Notes: generated from the letters alone by a model not told the origin. DNA of 16,308 bases from an uncultured Eubacteriales bacterium (GCA_900321945.1 ONXY01000259.1:1-16308); one strand, 5' to 3'. Positions 5,917 to 15,641 are shown, counted from the first letter of the stretch. Made by a program: numbers and translations.

Positions 5917-6159
5917 ATGGATATCGAAAAAATCGTCTCTGAAATCGTCGGCAAGATTACCGGCAACAACGACCTGATCGGAAAGTTCAAAGCCGACCCC
6001 GCCTCGATCATCAAGCAGCTGACCGGCCTGGACGTGAACGCAGATCAGATTAAGGAAATCGTTTCCGGCGTCATGAAAGCGATCGGCTCCGGCGCCGGCG
6101 ACGTCGTGAAGGAAGGTTCCGGCCTGATCTCCAAAATCATGGGCTTCTTCAGGAAGTAA
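5917..6159 (+). CDS. small helical protein of unknown function (80 residues)
   Basis: I do not recognise a named family. Residues 1-52 alternate charged and aliphatic positions as amphipathic helices; KADPASIIKQLTGLDVNADQ at 25-44 has the rhythm of a helix-DP-helix-turn-helix unit that is faintly like leader domains of nitrile-hydratase-type peptides, without their GG/GC cleavage end. Residues 53-68 form a glycine-rich linker (GSGAGDVVKEGSG) and 69-80 a short basic amphipathic tail (LISKIMGFFRK). There is no signal peptide, no cysteine and no membrane helix. It has a consensus promoter, an AGAGGAG ribosome site 8 bp before the ATG and its own terminator, so it is a monocistronic, probably highly expressed gene. 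No processing or export enzymes lie beside it, which argues against a modified bacteriocin. Confidence 0.8.
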   Translation: MDIEKIVSEIVGKITGNNDLIGKFKADPASIIKQLTGLDVNADQIKEIVSGVMKAIGSGAGDVVKEGSGLISKIMGFFRK

Positions 6160-6170
6160 TTTCCACGCGT

Positions 6171-6203
6171 AAAAAAGGCATCCGCCGAAGCGGAAGCCTT
6201 TTT
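6171..6203. terminator. bidirectional terminator between the small gene and rnhA
   Basis: The stem GGCATCCGC/GCGGAAGCC (one A/A mismatch, loop CGAA) is flanked by six A on the left (6171-6176) and a T-run on the right (6199-6203). It terminates the small gene on the + strand and, by its A-run, the long operon ending with rnhA on the - strand; the two genes converge here. Confidence 0.88.
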
Positions 6204-6204
6204 C

Positions 6205-6687
6205 TTATTTCTCTTCCTTTTCATCCTCCGGGTTGATCCTGCGGTACTCCTCTATGGCCGCCCGGGCCAGTTCGTCGCACCGGTTGTTTTCCGGATGATC
6301 CGCGTGTCCCTTCACCTTATGGAACGTTACGTGATGCTTTTTCGTCTGCGCCATGAGAATAAACCAGAGATCCTGGTTTTCCACCGGGGCGCCGGCGCTG
6401 TTCTTCCATCCCCTCTTCTTCCAGCCCTCGATCCAGCGGTCGTTAAATGCGTTAACCAGATACGCGCTGTCGGAATAAAGGTTCACATCGCAGGGCTCCT
6501 TCAGGGCTCCGAGCCCGCTGATGGCGGCAAAAAGCTCCATCCGGTTGTTGGTGGTTCCCGCCATATAGCCGGAAAGCTCTTTTCTGTGCGGGCCGAACTC
6601 CAGAATCGCGGCCCAGCCGCCGGGTCCCGGGTTTCCGCTGCAGGCGCCGTCCGTGTAGATATTCACGGTTTTTCTTTTCGCTTCCAT
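6205..6687 (-). CDS. rnhA: ribonuclease HI
   Basis: A 160-residue enzyme that cuts the RNA strand of RNA-DNA hybrids (R-loops, primer remnants). The catalytic set of the E. coli family is complete: Asp13 (YTDGACSGNPG), Glu51 (NRMEL), Asp73 (YSDSAYLV), His128 (KVKGHADH) and Asp138 (NNRCDELA). The basic handle region near 84-99 (WIEGWKKRGWKNSAG) is also present, as in E. coli-type RNase HI. The C-terminal tail beyond about 145 is acidic and probably disordered. It is the last gene of the - strand operon, 4 bp after proC, and ends 2 bp from the terminator stem region. Length is normal for the family. Confidence 0.96.
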   Translation of the reverse strand: MEAKRKTVNIYTDGACSGNPGPGGWAAILEFGPHRKELSGYMAGTTNNRMELFAAISGLGALKEPCDVNLYSDSAYLVNAFNDRWIEGWKKRGWKNSAGAPVENQDLWFILMAQTKKHHVTFHKVKGHADHPENNRCDELARAAIEEYRRINPEDEKEEK

Positions 6688-6691
6688 CGCG

Positions 6692-7504
6692 TTATTTCCC
6701 CGACATCTCCCTGCTCTTGTCGGCGCAGGCCTTCATCGCTTCCAGAACGGCGTTCCGGAATCCGTATTTCTCCAGCGCTGCCACCGCCTCAATGGTTGTT
6801 CCGCCCGGCGAGCACACCGCGTCTTTCAGCGCCGCGGGATGCGTGCCGGAGGAAAGCACCATCAGCGCGCTGCCCAGAACGCTCTGGGCCGCCATATCGT
6901 ACGCATAGGATCTCGGTATCCCCTCCCGGACCCCCGCGTCTGCCATCGCCTCGATCAGCATATAGACGTACGCCGGGCTGCTTCCGCTGATGGCGATGAC
7001 CCCGTCGAACAGGCGTTCGGGAAGCACCCGGGTTTTTCCGATCGCGTCGAAAATGCCCTTCGCAAAATCAAAATCCTCCTGCGTGAACGTGGTTTCGTCG
7101 CAGAGCGCCGTCATGCCCTCCCCGACCATGGCCGGCGTGTTGGGCATCACGCGGAGGTACGTCGCGCCGGAACCGCGCAGCGCCTCCTCAAGCATGGCGA
7201 CGGTCCACCCGGCAGCGATGCTGAGCACCGCCTTGCCCTGGAGCGCGGGGCGGATCTCCTTCAGCACGTCCCGGACGTACAGCGGCTTCACGGCAAGGAT
7301 GATCAGATCCGCGCTCTCCGCGACCTCCAGGCTGTCCGCGGCGGCCGTCAGCCCCGGAATGTCCTCCTCAATCTCCTTCATTCTCCTCCGGCTGACGTCG
7401 AAAACCACCAGCTGGGCGGGTTTCACATAATTCGCGTCCACGATGCCCCGCAGAATGGCGGACCCCATATTGCCGGTGCCTATCATGCCGATTTTTCTGA
7501 TCAT
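6692..7504 (-). CDS. proC: pyrroline-5-carboxylate reductase
   Basis: A 270-residue cytoplasmic enzyme for the last step of proline synthesis, reducing 1-pyrroline-5-carboxylate with NAD(P)H. The Rossmann glycine motif MIGTGNMGSAI is at 7-17, AVKP at 71-74, VMPNTPAMVGEGMTAL at 119-134, SGSSPAYVYMLIEAMADAG at 173-191 and the family signature DAVCSPGGTTIEAV at 228-241. Length is typical. The start is 15 bp after the hslU stop, with GGAGGG overlapping that stop, so it is translationally linked. No proA or proB is seen nearby; the gene is carried inside a housekeeping operon, which is common for proC and gives no hint of special regulation. Confidence 0.96.
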   Translation of the reverse strand: MIRKIGMIGTGNMGSAILRGIVDANYVKPAQLVVFDVSRRRMKEIEEDIPGLTAAADSLEVAESADLIILAVKPLYVRDVLKEIRPALQGKAVLSIAAGWTVAMLEEALRGSGATYLRVMPNTPAMVGEGMTALCDETTFTQEDFDFAKGIFDAIGKTRVLPERLFDGVIAISGSSPAYVYMLIEAMADAGVREGIPRSYAYDMAAQSVLGSALMVLSSGTHPAALKDAVCSPGGTTIEAVAALEKYGFRNAVLEAMKACADKSREMSGK

Positions 7505-7519
7505 GTCTCCAGCCCTCCG

Positions 7520-8887
7520 TCACAGAATGTATTTTCTCAGATCCGCGGCCTTGTTTTCCTCTTTCAGATGCTCCTCCACGTATTCCGCGTCGATCTTCAG
7601 GGTGAACGGCGGCATGTTTTCATCCCCGGCGTTGAAGCTGACATCCTCCAGCAGCTCCTCGAAGATCGCGTGAAGCCTGCGCGCGCCGATATCCTCCTGA
7701 TTGTCGTTGGCGTTGCAGGCCGCCTGCGCGATGGCGGTAATCGCCGAGGGGTCAAACTCCAGCAGTACCCGGTCCACCTCCAGAAGCGCCCTGTACTGCC
7801 TCGTAAGCGCGTTTTCCGGCTCGGTCAGAATCCTCTCGAAATCGGCGCGGCTGAGGCTGTTCAGCCGGACGTGCACCGGGAAGCGTCCCTGCAGTTCCGG
7901 GATCAGATCCGAAACCTTGCTGACATGGAACGCGCCAGCCGCGATAAAGAGCATGAAGTCCGTCTTCACCGGGCCGTATTTCGTGTTCACGGTGCTTCCT
8001 TCCACAATAGGCAGAATGTCCCGCTGCACGCCTTCCCTGCTCACATCCGGCCCGTGCGCGGATCCGGATGAGGCGATCTTGTCAATCTCGTCGATAAAGA
8101 CAATTCCGTTCTGCTCCGCGCGGCGGACGGCCTCCTCCTGAACGGCGTCGTCGTCGATCAGCTTCGCGGCCTCCTGCTCGGTCAGGATTTTCCGGGCTTC
8201 CTTCACCTTCACGTGCCTGGTGCGGGTTTTGCGCGGCATCATGTTTCCCATCATGTCGCCCAGTGAAATGCTGTTTCCCCCGACCTCCAGCGTCGGCATC
8301 GCGTCCTCGACCTCGATTTCAAGCTCGTTCTCCTCGATTTCGCCGCGCAGAAGCTGCTGGCGGATATCTTCCTTCTTTTTCGCCAGCGCCGTGCTGTCCT
8401 CGCCGGTCGGCACCGTTTCCTTCTGGCGGCCGAGAAGATAGTCCAGCGGATTGGACGCGCGCGCCTGTTTTCCGGGACCGCGGGAAAGAAGATCCGCCAG
8501 CGCGTCCTCGGCGAGCACCCTGGCCCGCGGCATGACGCGTTCCTCATGTTCCTTCCGCACGAGCCGGACCGCGTTCTCCGTCAGGTCGCGGATGATGCTC
8601 TCCACGTCCCGTCCGACGTAGCCCACCTCCGTAAACTTCGTGGCCTCCACCTTAATGAAAGGCGCGTTGACCAGCCTGGCGAGCCGCCGGGCGATTTCCG
8701 TTTTCCCGACGCCGGTGGGACCGATCATCAGGATGTTCTTCGGGCTGATCTCCTCCCGCAGGGATTCCTCGACCCGGCTGCGGCGGTACCGGTTCCGGAG
8801 CGCGATCGCGACGGATTTCTTGGCTTCCTCCTGTCCGACGATATACCGGTCCAGCTCGTGGACAATCTGTCTGGGCGTTAATTCCAT
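7520..8887 (-). CDS. hslU: HslU, ATPase subunit of the HslUV protease
   Basis: A 455-residue AAA+ unfoldase that feeds proteins into HslV. Seen are Walker A GPTGVGKT at 56-63, pore loop GYVGRD at 89-94, a charged I-domain at about 110-235, Walker B VFIDEIDK at 263-270, sensor region ELQGRFPV at 331-338 and the C-terminal tail RKYIL, which in this family inserts into HslV to activate it. The frame is open for 63 more codons upstream, but those overlap hslV in another frame and look unlike protein; ATG 8887 has AAGGAG 6 bp away and gives the family start MELTPRQIV. It follows hslV by 10 bp, and the ribosome site partly shares the hslV stop codon. Confidence 0.97.
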   Translation of the reverse strand: MELTPRQIVHELDRYIVGQEEAKKSVAIALRNRYRRSRVEESLREEISPKNILMIGPTGVGKTEIARRLARLVNAPFIKVEATKFTEVGYVGRDVESIIRDLTENAVRLVRKEHEERVMPRARVLAEDALADLLSRGPGKQARASNPLDYLLGRQKETVPTGEDSTALAKKKEDIRQQLLRGEIEENELEIEVEDAMPTLEVGGNSISLGDMMGNMMPRKTRTRHVKVKEARKILTEQEAAKLIDDDAVQEEAVRRAEQNGIVFIDEIDKIASSGSAHGPDVSREGVQRDILPIVEGSTVNTKYGPVKTDFMLFIAAGAFHVSKVSDLIPELQGRFPVHVRLNSLSRADFERILTEPENALTRQYRALLEVDRVLLEFDPSAITAIAQAACNANDNQEDIGARRLHAIFEELLEDVSFNAGDENMPPFTLKIDAEYVEEHLKEENKAADLRKYIL

Positions 8888-8897
8888 GGCTTTCTCC

Positions 8898-9437
8898 TTA
8901 CACGTCCTCCACGACGATATGATCGTTCGTATAAACACAGATGCTGGCCGCGATCCGAAGCGCTTTCTCCGCGATCTCGTGGGCCGAAAGATCCGTGTTC
9001 TGCACCAGCGCCCGGGCGGCGGCCAGCGCGTAGTTTCCTCCGGAGCCGATGGCGGCGATTCCCTCGTCGGGATCAATTACCTCTCCCGTCCCGCTGAGAA
9101 CCAGCAGGTTTTCATGATCCGCGACAATCATCATGGACTCCAGCTGCCTCATGGTCTGGTCCCCGCGCCAGGTCTGCGCCAGGGCCACAGCAGCCTTTTC
9201 CAGGTTTCCGCCGCACTGCTGAAGCTTCTCCTCAAACTTCTCGCAGAGCGTAAAAGCGTCCACGACGCTGCCGGCAAAGCCGACGGCCACCTGTCCGTGG
9301 TACAGGCGGCGAACCTTCCGGGCGGAGGTTTTGAAGATCGTGTGCTCCCCCATCGTCACCTGGCCGTCTCCGGCGATGGAGACGCGACCGTCCTTGCGGA
9401 CCGCGCAGATTGTTGTTCCCCTGAACGGGCTGCTCAT
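8898..9437 (-). CDS. hslV: HslV, peptidase subunit of the HslUV protease
   Basis: A 179-residue proteasome-beta-like peptidase that forms a double hexamer and works with HslU. The motif GTTICAV places Thr8 at the position of the E. coli N-terminal nucleophile; Asp24 (AGDGQ) and Lys41 (ARKVRRLY) correspond to its Asp17 and Lys33. [11 protein letters not shown] at 55-63 and [16 protein letters not shown] at 129-144 are also family text. A seven-residue extension MSSPFRG precedes Thr8, so either self-processing exposes Thr8 or Ser2 acts after Met removal, as has been reported for the B. subtilis CodW protein. The ATG overlaps the trmFO stop by 4 bp (ATGA), so translation is coupled. Confidence 0.96.
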   Translation of the reverse strand: MSSPFRGTTICAVRKDGRVSIAGDGQVTMGEHTIFKTSARKVRRLYHGQVAVGFAGSVVDAFTLCEKFEEKLQQCGGNLEKAAVALAQTWRGDQTMRQLESMMIVADHENLLVLSGTGEVIDPDEGIAAIGSGGNYALAAARALVQNTDLSAHEIAEKALRIAASICVYTNDHIVVEDV

Positions 9438-10765
9438 AATTCCGTTCCCTCCTTTATCGACGCCGCGTTCGCTTCCAGCCAGTCCAGCGAGCGGGCGGCG
9501 ACCGCTTCATACCTTTCCGTTTTGTTCCGGATCCTCTTCCGGTCCGCGGGCAGCGCGTCGATCAGCCCGAACGCGCAGTTCATCGGCTGAAAGCGGCTGT
9601 TCGGCGCGGATACGTACCTCCCCATCGCGCCGAGCGCGGTCAGTCCGGGCCAGGAAACAGGCGGAAGTCCCAGCAGATCCCGGGCGAGCGACACGCCGCA
9701 GACCAGGCCGCTGGCCGCGCTTTCCACATACCCCTCCACGCCGGTCATCTGTCCGGCGAAATAACAGCGGGGCCGGCTGATCATCTCAAAGCGTTCGTTC
9801 AGAAAGCCGGGGCTGTGCAGGAACGTGTTCCGGTGCATCACGCCGTAGCGCGCGAATTCCGCGTTCTCCAGGCCCGGAATCATCCCGAACACCCGCTTCT
9901 GCTCCGGCCATTTCAGGCGCGTCTGAAATCCGACGATGTTGTACAGGGTCTCCGCGGCGTCGTCCTGCCGCAGCTGCACCACCGCGAAAGGCGGTCTTTC
10001 CGCCCCGGGAGCCTTCAGGCCCACGGGCTTCATCGGACCGAACGCCGGCACCATCCGGCCGCGTCTGGCCATGCTCTCGACGGGCATGCATCCCTCGAAA
10101 ACCCTGCTTTCCTCGAAATCCTGCACTTCCGCGGTCTCGGCCGACAGCAGCGCGTCGATGAACGCGTCGTATTCCTCCCTCGTCATGGGGCAGTTCAGAT
10201 AGTCCTCTCCCCGCCCGTAGCGGCTCATCCGGAAGATCCGTTCCATGTTCAGGGAGTCCCTCGTAACGACCGGAGCCGCCGCGTCGTAAAAATTCAGAGT
10301 TCTGAGCCCGGGAAGCGCCGCGATCCGCTCCGCAAGGGCGGGAGACGTCAGCGGTCCCGTGGCGATAATCACCGGCCCCTCCGGGATCTCCGTGACTTCC
10401 TCCGAACGGACGGTCACGCAGGGATGGCTCCGGAGGCGCTCCGTAACCTCGCGGGAAAAGGATTCCCGGTCCACTGCCAGCGCGCCGCCGGCGGGAACCC
10501 GGCAGCGGTCCGCCGCCGAAAGGATCAGGGAATCCAGACGTCGCATTTCCTCCTTCAGCAGCCCCACCGCGTTGCTGAGCCTGTCCCCGCGGAAGCTGTT
10601 GGAGCAGACAAGTTCGGCAAAATCCGGCGAGTGATGGGCCGGCGAGTACCTTACGGGCTTCATCTCAAAGAGTTCCACCCGGATTCCCCGGATGGCAAGC
10701 TGCCAGGCGGCTTCGCTGCCGGCAAGCCCCGCGCCGATCACCAGCGCCTCCGGTTTATTCCTCAT
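9434..10765 (-). CDS. trmFO: TrmFO, folate- and FAD-dependent tRNA (uracil-54) methyltransferase
   Basis: A 443-residue flavoprotein that makes m5U54 in the T-loop of tRNA using methylene-tetrahydrofolate as carbon donor and FADH2 as reductant. The FAD motif [16 protein letters not shown] is at 9-24. Cys54 (ELVCSNSF) and Cys226 (EGCMPVE) match the two cysteines known to be important in the B. subtilis enzyme (its Cys53 and Cys226). Further family text is seen at [18 protein letters not shown], 337-354. It overlaps the topA end by 11 bp and has GAGGA 5 bp before the ATG. In most Firmicutes xerC follows this gene; here hslV starts directly inside its stop codon. Confidence 0.96.
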   Translation of the reverse strand: MRNKPEALVIGAGLAGSEAAWQLAIRGIRVELFEMKPVRYSPAHHSPDFAELVCSNSFRGDRLSNAVGLLKEEMRRLDSLILSAADRCRVPAGGALAVDRESFSREVTERLRSHPCVTVRSEEVTEIPEGPVIIATGPLTSPALAERIAALPGLRTLNFYDAAAPVVTRDSLNMERIFRMSRYGRGEDYLNCPMTREEYDAFIDALLSAETAEVQDFEESRVFEGCMPVESMARRGRMVPAFGPMKPVGLKAPGAERPPFAVVQLRQDDAAETLYNIVGFQTRLKWPEQKRVFGMIPGLENAEFARYGVMHRNTFLHSPGFLNERFEMISRPRCYFAGQMTGVEGYVESAASGLVCGVSLARDLLGLPPVSWPGLTALGAMGRYVSAPNSRFQPMNCAFGLIDALPADRKRIRNKTERYEAVAARSLDWLEANAASIKEGTEL

Positions 10766-12881
10766 TTCTGTCCTCGGGCGTCTCCTTTTTCTCGCGGTAC
10801 TGGCAGCTTTCGCTGACGCAGACGTACTGGATCTCGCGGCGGCTGTTCCGTTTCTCGACCATCATGCTCCCGCATCGCGGACACTTTTCCGTCACCGGTT
10901 TATCCCAGCTGATGAAGTCGCACTCCGGGTATCCCTCGCATCCGTAGAACTTCCTTCCCTTTTTGCTCATTTTCTCCAGCAGGCGCTTTCCGCACTTCGG
11001 ACACGGCGCGTCCAGATAGGTCAGGATGGGCTTCGTATTCCGGCACGCGGGGAAGTTCGGGCACGCGAGGAAACGTCCGTAACGGCCCATTTTATATACC
11101 ATTTTCGCGCCGCACTGATCACAGACCACGTCGCTTTCCTCGTCGCGGATCTCGACCTTCTCGATTTCCTTCTCCGCGAAGCTGAGCTCCTTCTCGAATC
11201 CCGGATAGAAATTGCGGAGAATCTGTTTCCAGGCGGTTTTGCCCTCCTCCACCTCGTCCAGCTGCTTCTCCATTTCCGCGGTGAATTCCGTATCGACAAT
11301 CCGGCTGAAGTATTCCTGCATGAGGGAGGTGATCATCGTGCCGAGTTCCGTCGGGTAAAGGCGTTTCTTCTCCCTGGTCACGTAGCCGCGGGAGATGATC
11401 GTGGAGATGGTCGGAGCGTAGGTGGAGGGACGGCCGATGCCGTTCTCCTCCAGCGTCTTTACAAGGGTCGCTTCGGTATATCTGGGCGGCGGCTGCGTAA
11501 AATGCTGCTGCGGATCGATTTTTTCAATCTCCATAGGCATATCCGGGGTCAGCTCCGGCAGAACCGTTTCCTTCTGAACCGTCTCATCGTCCGATCCCTC
11601 CTCGTAAAGGGTTGTGAAACCGGCGAATGACTTGTGCTCCCCGTAATACCGAAGGCCGACGGCGTCGTCTCCGATTTCAGCGGTCAGCGTCTGATAGACG
11701 GCCGGCGCCATCTGGCTTGCCACGAACCGGTTGTAGATCAGCCGGTACAGCATCAGCTGGTCGCGGGTCAGCGAGCCGCGGATCGATTCGGGCGTACGGT
11801 TTACGTCCGTGGGACGAATGGCCTCATGCGCGTCCTGCGCGTTCTGCCTGCCGCGGTATTCCATCGGCTTCTCAGGCAGGAAGGCGGGTCCGAACTCCGC
11901 GGGAATGAATTCCCGGACGGCTTTCAGCGCGTCGTCGCTGATCCGGACCGAATCCGTACGGATATAGGTCACCAGGCCCTGAGTTCCCTCTCCGGCCAGA
12001 TCGACGCCTTCATACAGCTGCTGCACGACCTGCATGGTGCGGGATGTCGTGAAATTCAGCTTCCGGCTGGCCTCCTGCTGAAGGCTGGAGGTCGTAAAAG
12101 GCGGGGCCGGCATCCGCTTCCGTTCCTTCGTCCTGACGTCCAGAACCCGGACCTTCGCCGTTTTCAGAAGCGCGGCAGCTTTCTCCGCCTCCTCCGCGCA
12201 GGCAATCTTCACCTTTTTCCCCCGCACGGACACAAGGCGGGTCTCCAGGCTGAAAGCCTTTCCGTTCTTCTTCCCCCGGCACAGAACCGGGATCTCCCAG
12301 AATTCCTCGGGAACAAAGTCGGTGATCTCCTGCTCCCGGTCCACGACCATCTTGGTCGCGACGCTCTGAACGCGGCCGGCTGAAAGGCCCTTCTTCACCT
12401 TCGCCCACAGCAGCGGGCTGATTTTGTAGCCTACGAGCCTGTCCAGCGCCCGGCGGGCCTGCTGCGCGTCCACGCGGCCCATATCCAGCTTCCGGGGATG
12501 CCGGATCGCGTTCTGAACGGCCTTTTTTGTGACCTCATGGAACTCAATCCGGCAGGGCTTCGATTCGTCCACGCCCAGAACGTGGAAAAGATGCCAGCTG
12601 ATCGCCTCTCCCTCGCGGTCCGGGTCTGTCGCGAAGTAGATCTCCTTGGCGTTTTTCGCTTCCTTCCGGATGCGGGAAAGGATCTCCCCGCGGCCCCGGA
12701 TGGTAATATATTTCATTTCAAAGTCCTGATCCGGATCGACGCCCATCTGGCTTTTCGGCAGGTCGCAGACATGGCCCTGCGACGCCTCCACCTTGTATCC
12801 CTTTCCGAGATACCGGCTGATCGTCCGGGCTTTGGCCGGGGATTCCACGATAATCAGTTTCTTTTTCGTTTCTGCAGGCAT
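10755..12881 (-). CDS. topA: DNA topoisomerase I
   Basis: A 708-residue type IA topoisomerase that relaxes negative supercoils through single-strand passage. The TOPRIM domain covers about 8-120 with Glu13 (IVESPAKA) and the metal triad Asp86, Asp88, Glu90 (TDPDREGE). Nucleophile Tyr306 lies in VTYIRTDS. The C-terminus carries three four-cysteine zinc ribbons: Cys587/590/607/613, Cys627/630/648/654 and Cys667/670/688/693. Length is usual for Firmicutes TopA. The ribosome site is weak (GAAGAA about 7 bp away; a better GAGAGG lies too far), but no other in-frame start is near and the N-terminus fits the family. It follows dprA by 25 bp. Confidence 0.97.
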   Translation of the reverse strand: MPAETKKKLIIVESPAKARTISRYLGKGYKVEASQGHVCDLPKSQMGVDPDQDFEMKYITIRGRGEILSRIRKEAKNAKEIYFATDPDREGEAISWHLFHVLGVDESKPCRIEFHEVTKKAVQNAIRHPRKLDMGRVDAQQARRALDRLVGYKISPLLWAKVKKGLSAGRVQSVATKMVVDREQEITDFVPEEFWEIPVLCRGKKNGKAFSLETRLVSVRGKKVKIACAEEAEKAAALLKTAKVRVLDVRTKERKRMPAPPFTTSSLQQEASRKLNFTTSRTMQVVQQLYEGVDLAGEGTQGLVTYIRTDSVRISDDALKAVREFIPAEFGPAFLPEKPMEYRGRQNAQDAHEAIRPTDVNRTPESIRGSLTRDQLMLYRLIYNRFVASQMAPAVYQTLTAEIGDDAVGLRYYGEHKSFAGFTTLYEEGSDDETVQKETVLPELTPDMPMEIEKIDPQQHFTQPPPRYTEATLVKTLEENGIGRPSTYAPTISTIISRGYVTREKKRLYPTELGTMITSLMQEYFSRIVDTEFTAEMEKQLDEVEEGKTAWKQILRNFYPGFEKELSFAEKEIEKVEIRDEESDVVCDQCGAKMVYKMGRYGRFLACPNFPACRNTKPILTYLDAPCPKCGKRLLEKMSKKGRKFYGCEGYPECDFISWDKPVTEKCPRCGSMMVEKRNSRREIQYVCVSESCQYREKKETPEDRNEE

Positions 12882-12906
12882 CGGTTATTCTTCATTCCTC
12901 TCAAAA

Positions 12907-14034
12907 TCAGTCCGGCTGATTTAATGCGTATATTTTTCCAGGAAGCGCCTGTACCATACCCCTGATCTGCAGCATGGACAGCGACGCGTTCAGCTCCGCC
13001 GCCGTCATGTTCAGCGCGCCGCAGAGCTGGTCGAAGCTCTGATCCCCCAGTCCGAGCCGGGAAAGAACAAGCCTCTCCGCCGCGGAAAGGGACGGATCCT
13101 CCCTTTCGGCGGCGCATGGGTTATTTTGCCCTGAATCCTGCTTCTTGTCAAGCCATCGCATATCCTCAAGCAGATCGTCGGCCGTGGTAAAGTAAATCGC
13201 TCCCTCCCGCAGAAGAAGATGATTCCCTTCCGTTTTCGGACTGCCGGGCTCGCCGGGATAGACAAAGACGTCCTTCCCCTGATCCAGAGCATGCTGCACG
13301 GTGGTCATGGAACCGGACCGGATCCGGGCCTCGATCAGCGCCAGGCAGTCCCCCAGACCGCTGATGATCCTGTTCCTGTACGGAAAATGCCATCCGAGGG
13401 GCTTCTCTCCGGGCGCGAATTCGCTCAGAATCAGGCCGCCCTTTTCCAGAATCTCCCTTTTCAGGGCCGCGTTTCCCGCGGGATAGGTCTGGTCGAGGCC
13501 GCAGCCCAGCACAGCCGTCGTCGGGCTTTCTCCCCGGAGACAGCCCCTGTGCGCCGCGGCATCGATCCCGAAGGCGAGTCCGCTGACGATCCGAACGCCG
13601 TTCCGGCTGAGCTGTTCCGCGATCTTCCCCGCGGCTTCCGTTCCTTTCAGGGAGGCGTTCCGGCTGCCCACCATGGAAACGGAGCGTCCTTCCGCCGCAC
13701 GCAGCTCCCCGAGGAAAAAGAGGACGGGCGGCGCGTCCGGCAGATCCGCCAGCTTTTCCGGATATCCCGGGTCCTGAAACGTCACCGCCCGGATCCCATG
13801 CTGTCCGATCAGCTGCCCGTACCGTCTCATGGCCTCGCCGGTCCCGCTTCTCTTCAGGCCGGCAAGCGTTCTTTCCGGCAGAGGGATTCCGCCGAAAAGC
13901 TTTCCGCCCTCCGTCCACGCGGCGTAAAGCCGGACCGGATCCGGTTCCAGGGTCAGCAGGTATTTTGCCTCCCCGGGCGAAAGCCCGGCCCCTGCAAGCC
14001 AGGACAGGCAGGTCTCACGCGTGTACGCGGCCAT
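12907..14034 (-). CDS. dprA: DprA, DNA-processing protein
   Basis: A 375-residue protein that protects incoming single-stranded DNA and loads RecA during natural transformation. The N-terminal helical part (1-80) is followed by the Rossmann-like core with SMVGSRNAS at 120-128, SGLAFGIDAAAH at 151-162, AVLGCGLD near 174-181, FPYRNRIISGL at 217-227 and EARIRSGSMTT at 235-245. The C-terminal winged-helix domain typical of longer DprA is at about 315-372. It has GGAGG 5 bp before the ATG and follows comM by 35 bp. Linkage to comM and topA is common. The late competence uptake genes are not in the window, so transformability cannot be judged here. Confidence 0.96.
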   Translation of the reverse strand: MAAYTRETCLSWLAGAGLSPGEAKYLLTLEPDPVRLYAAWTEGGKLFGGIPLPERTLAGLKRSGTGEAMRRYGQLIGQHGIRAVTFQDPGYPEKLADLPDAPPVLFFLGELRAAEGRSVSMVGSRNASLKGTEAAGKIAEQLSRNGVRIVSGLAFGIDAAAHRGCLRGESPTTAVLGCGLDQTYPAGNAALKREILEKGGLILSEFAPGEKPLGWHFPYRNRIISGLGDCLALIEARIRSGSMTTVQHALDQGKDVFVYPGEPGSPKTEGNHLLLREGAIYFTTADDLLEDMRWLDKKQDSGQNNPCAAEREDPSLSAAERLVLSRLGLGDQSFDQLCGALNMTAAELNASLSMLQIRGMVQALPGKIYALNQPD

Positions 14035-14069
14035 GGCTGCCTCCGTATGGTTCTGTCCGTTTCATGAAA

Positions 14070-15626
14070 TCACGCTCTCCAGTATTTCTGGTCCAGCTCC
14101 CGGAACTGAACCGCCTCCGCAATCTCCGCGGGAAGGATCGTGTCGTTTCCGTTCAGATCGGCGATCGTCCGGGCGACCCGGATCACTCTGTAATACGCTC
14201 TCATGCTCAGGCGCATCCGCTCCACCGCCAGATGAAGGAGGCTCTCCGCCTCGCTTGTCATCCTGCAGAAGCGGCGGATTGAAGCGTTGTCCAGCCGGGC
14301 GTTGCAGTGAATAACCGTACCGGCGTACCTGACCAGCTGTCTTTCCCGCGCTTTTCCGACCCGCTCCGCGACGGAGGCGGAACTCTCCGCCGGCGCGCTT
14401 CCGCTGATCTCATCAACAGAAACGGAATCCACCTCGGCCTGAATATCGATCCGGTCCAGAAGCGGGCCGGAAACCTGATCCAGATACCGCCGGATCTCCG
14501 CGGGCGTGCACCGGCAGTCTCTCAGGCGGCTGCCGTAGTATCCGCAGGGGCATGGGTTCATGCCTGCGATCAGCATGAAAGAAGACTGGTACCGCGCGCT
14601 GCGCCGGACCCTGCTGACGGTCACCTCTCCGTCCTCCAGCGGCTGCCGCAGCGACTCCAGCGCCTGGCGGCTGAATTCCGGAAGCTCGTCCAGAAAGAGA
14701 ACCCCGTTATGCGCGAGCGAAACCTCGCCGGGACCCGCGTTCATTCCCCCGCCCGTCAGGGCCGCCACGGACGCGCTGTGATGGGGAGAGCGGAAAGGGC
14801 GCTGAACCATCAGCCCGCTTCCGGCCGGCAGCGTTCCGGCAATTGAGTGAATCCGGGTCGTCTCGAGGGATTCCGCGAAGCTCAGCGGCGGAAGAATGCC
14901 CGGCAGGCACCGGGCAAGCATGGTTTTTCCGCTGCCCGGGGATCCGATCATCAGCATATTGTGTCCGCCCGCGGCCGCCACTTCCAGCGCCCGCCTGGCA
15001 CCGTGCTGTCCCTTGACCTGGCTGAGGTCCACGGCGGGAACCATGTTCCGGACCAGGCTGCCGTATTCCTCCTGATCCTGGGCGGGAATTGGCGCGGTAC
15101 CTTCCAGATGGCCGATCACATCCCCGAGCGTGCGCGCCGGATAAATCCGCATGCCCTGCACGCAGGCGGCCTCCCGTGCGTTGTCCGCGGGAAGAATCAC
15201 GTCCATCAGGCCCCGCTCGCTTGCTGAGATCACGATGGAAAGCGCTCCGTTCACCGGCTGGAGTCTTCCGTCCAGACCCAGCTCGCCGAAGAGAACGGTC
15301 CGGGAAAGATCAGGAACCCCTCTCAGAGCGATCTGCCCGTTTGCCGCCAGAATTCCCACGGCGATCGGAAGATCGAAGGACGGGCCTTCCTTCCTCCGGT
15401 CGGCCGGAGCAAGGTTGATCGTTATTCTGCAGGGCTTTATGCTCCTGCCGCTGTTCAGAATGGCGGCGTTCACCCTGTCCCGGCTTTCCCGCACGGACGC
15501 GTCCGGAAGGCCGATGATCTCAAGACCCGGCAGGCCGCCGCCTGAGCAGAACACCTCCACCTGCACCGGAAAACCGCTGACGCCGCTGAGTCCGAAGCTC
15601 AGCGTATGAGCCATTCCCTCTCTCAT
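14070..15626 (-). CDS. comM: ComM/YifB-family AAA+ ATPase (Mg-chelatase-like)
   Basis: A 518-residue ATPase. In Vibrio, ComM is a hexameric helicase that drives branch migration during transformation; in other bacteria the homologue (YifB) is less well defined. Seen: a Lon-protease-like N-terminal domain (about 5-170, with GLPDASVRESRDRV and FDLPIAVGIL), Walker A GSPGSGKT at 228-235, Walker B VLFLDELPE at 309-317, the cysteine group CPCGYYGS/CRC at 359-373, LLDRIDI at 389-395 and the Mg-chelatase C-terminal domain at about 425-515. ATG 15626 has a G-run 8 bp upstream; a second ATG at 15614 fits the family N-terminus better but its ribosome site is too close. There is no sign of damage to the gene. 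Confidence 0.93.
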   Translation of the reverse strand: MREGMAHTLSFGLSGVSGFPVQVEVFCSGGGLPGLEIIGLPDASVRESRDRVNAAILNSGRSIKPCRITINLAPADRRKEGPSFDLPIAVGILAANGQIALRGVPDLSRTVLFGELGLDGRLQPVNGALSIVISASERGLMDVILPADNAREAACVQGMRIYPARTLGDVIGHLEGTAPIPAQDQEEYGSLVRNMVPAVDLSQVKGQHGARRALEVAAAGGHNMLMIGSPGSGKTMLARCLPGILPPLSFAESLETTRIHSIAGTLPAGSGLMVQRPFRSPHHSASVAALTGGGMNAGPGEVSLAHNGVLFLDELPEFSRQALESLRQPLEDGEVTVSRVRRSARYQSSFMLIAGMNPCPCGYYGSRLRDCRCTPAEIRRYLDQVSGPLLDRIDIQAEVDSVSVDEISGSAPAESSASVAERVGKARERQLVRYAGTVIHCNARLDNASIRRFCRMTSEAESLLHLAVERMRLSMRAYYRVIRVARTIADLNGNDTILPAEIAEAVQFRELDQKYWRA

Positions 15627-15641
15627 TTTTCCGATCCCCCG

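Noticed and set aside
6839..8071. A 410-codon + strand frame opposite proC and hslU
   Set aside because: GC-rich DNA gives long antisense frames; codon composition is His/Arg/Asp-heavy and the opposite strand encodes two clear enzymes.
8888..9076. N-terminal extension of HslU by 63 residues
   Set aside because: It overlaps hslV in another frame, lacks homology to HslU, and ATG 8887 has the correct ribosome site and the family N-terminus.
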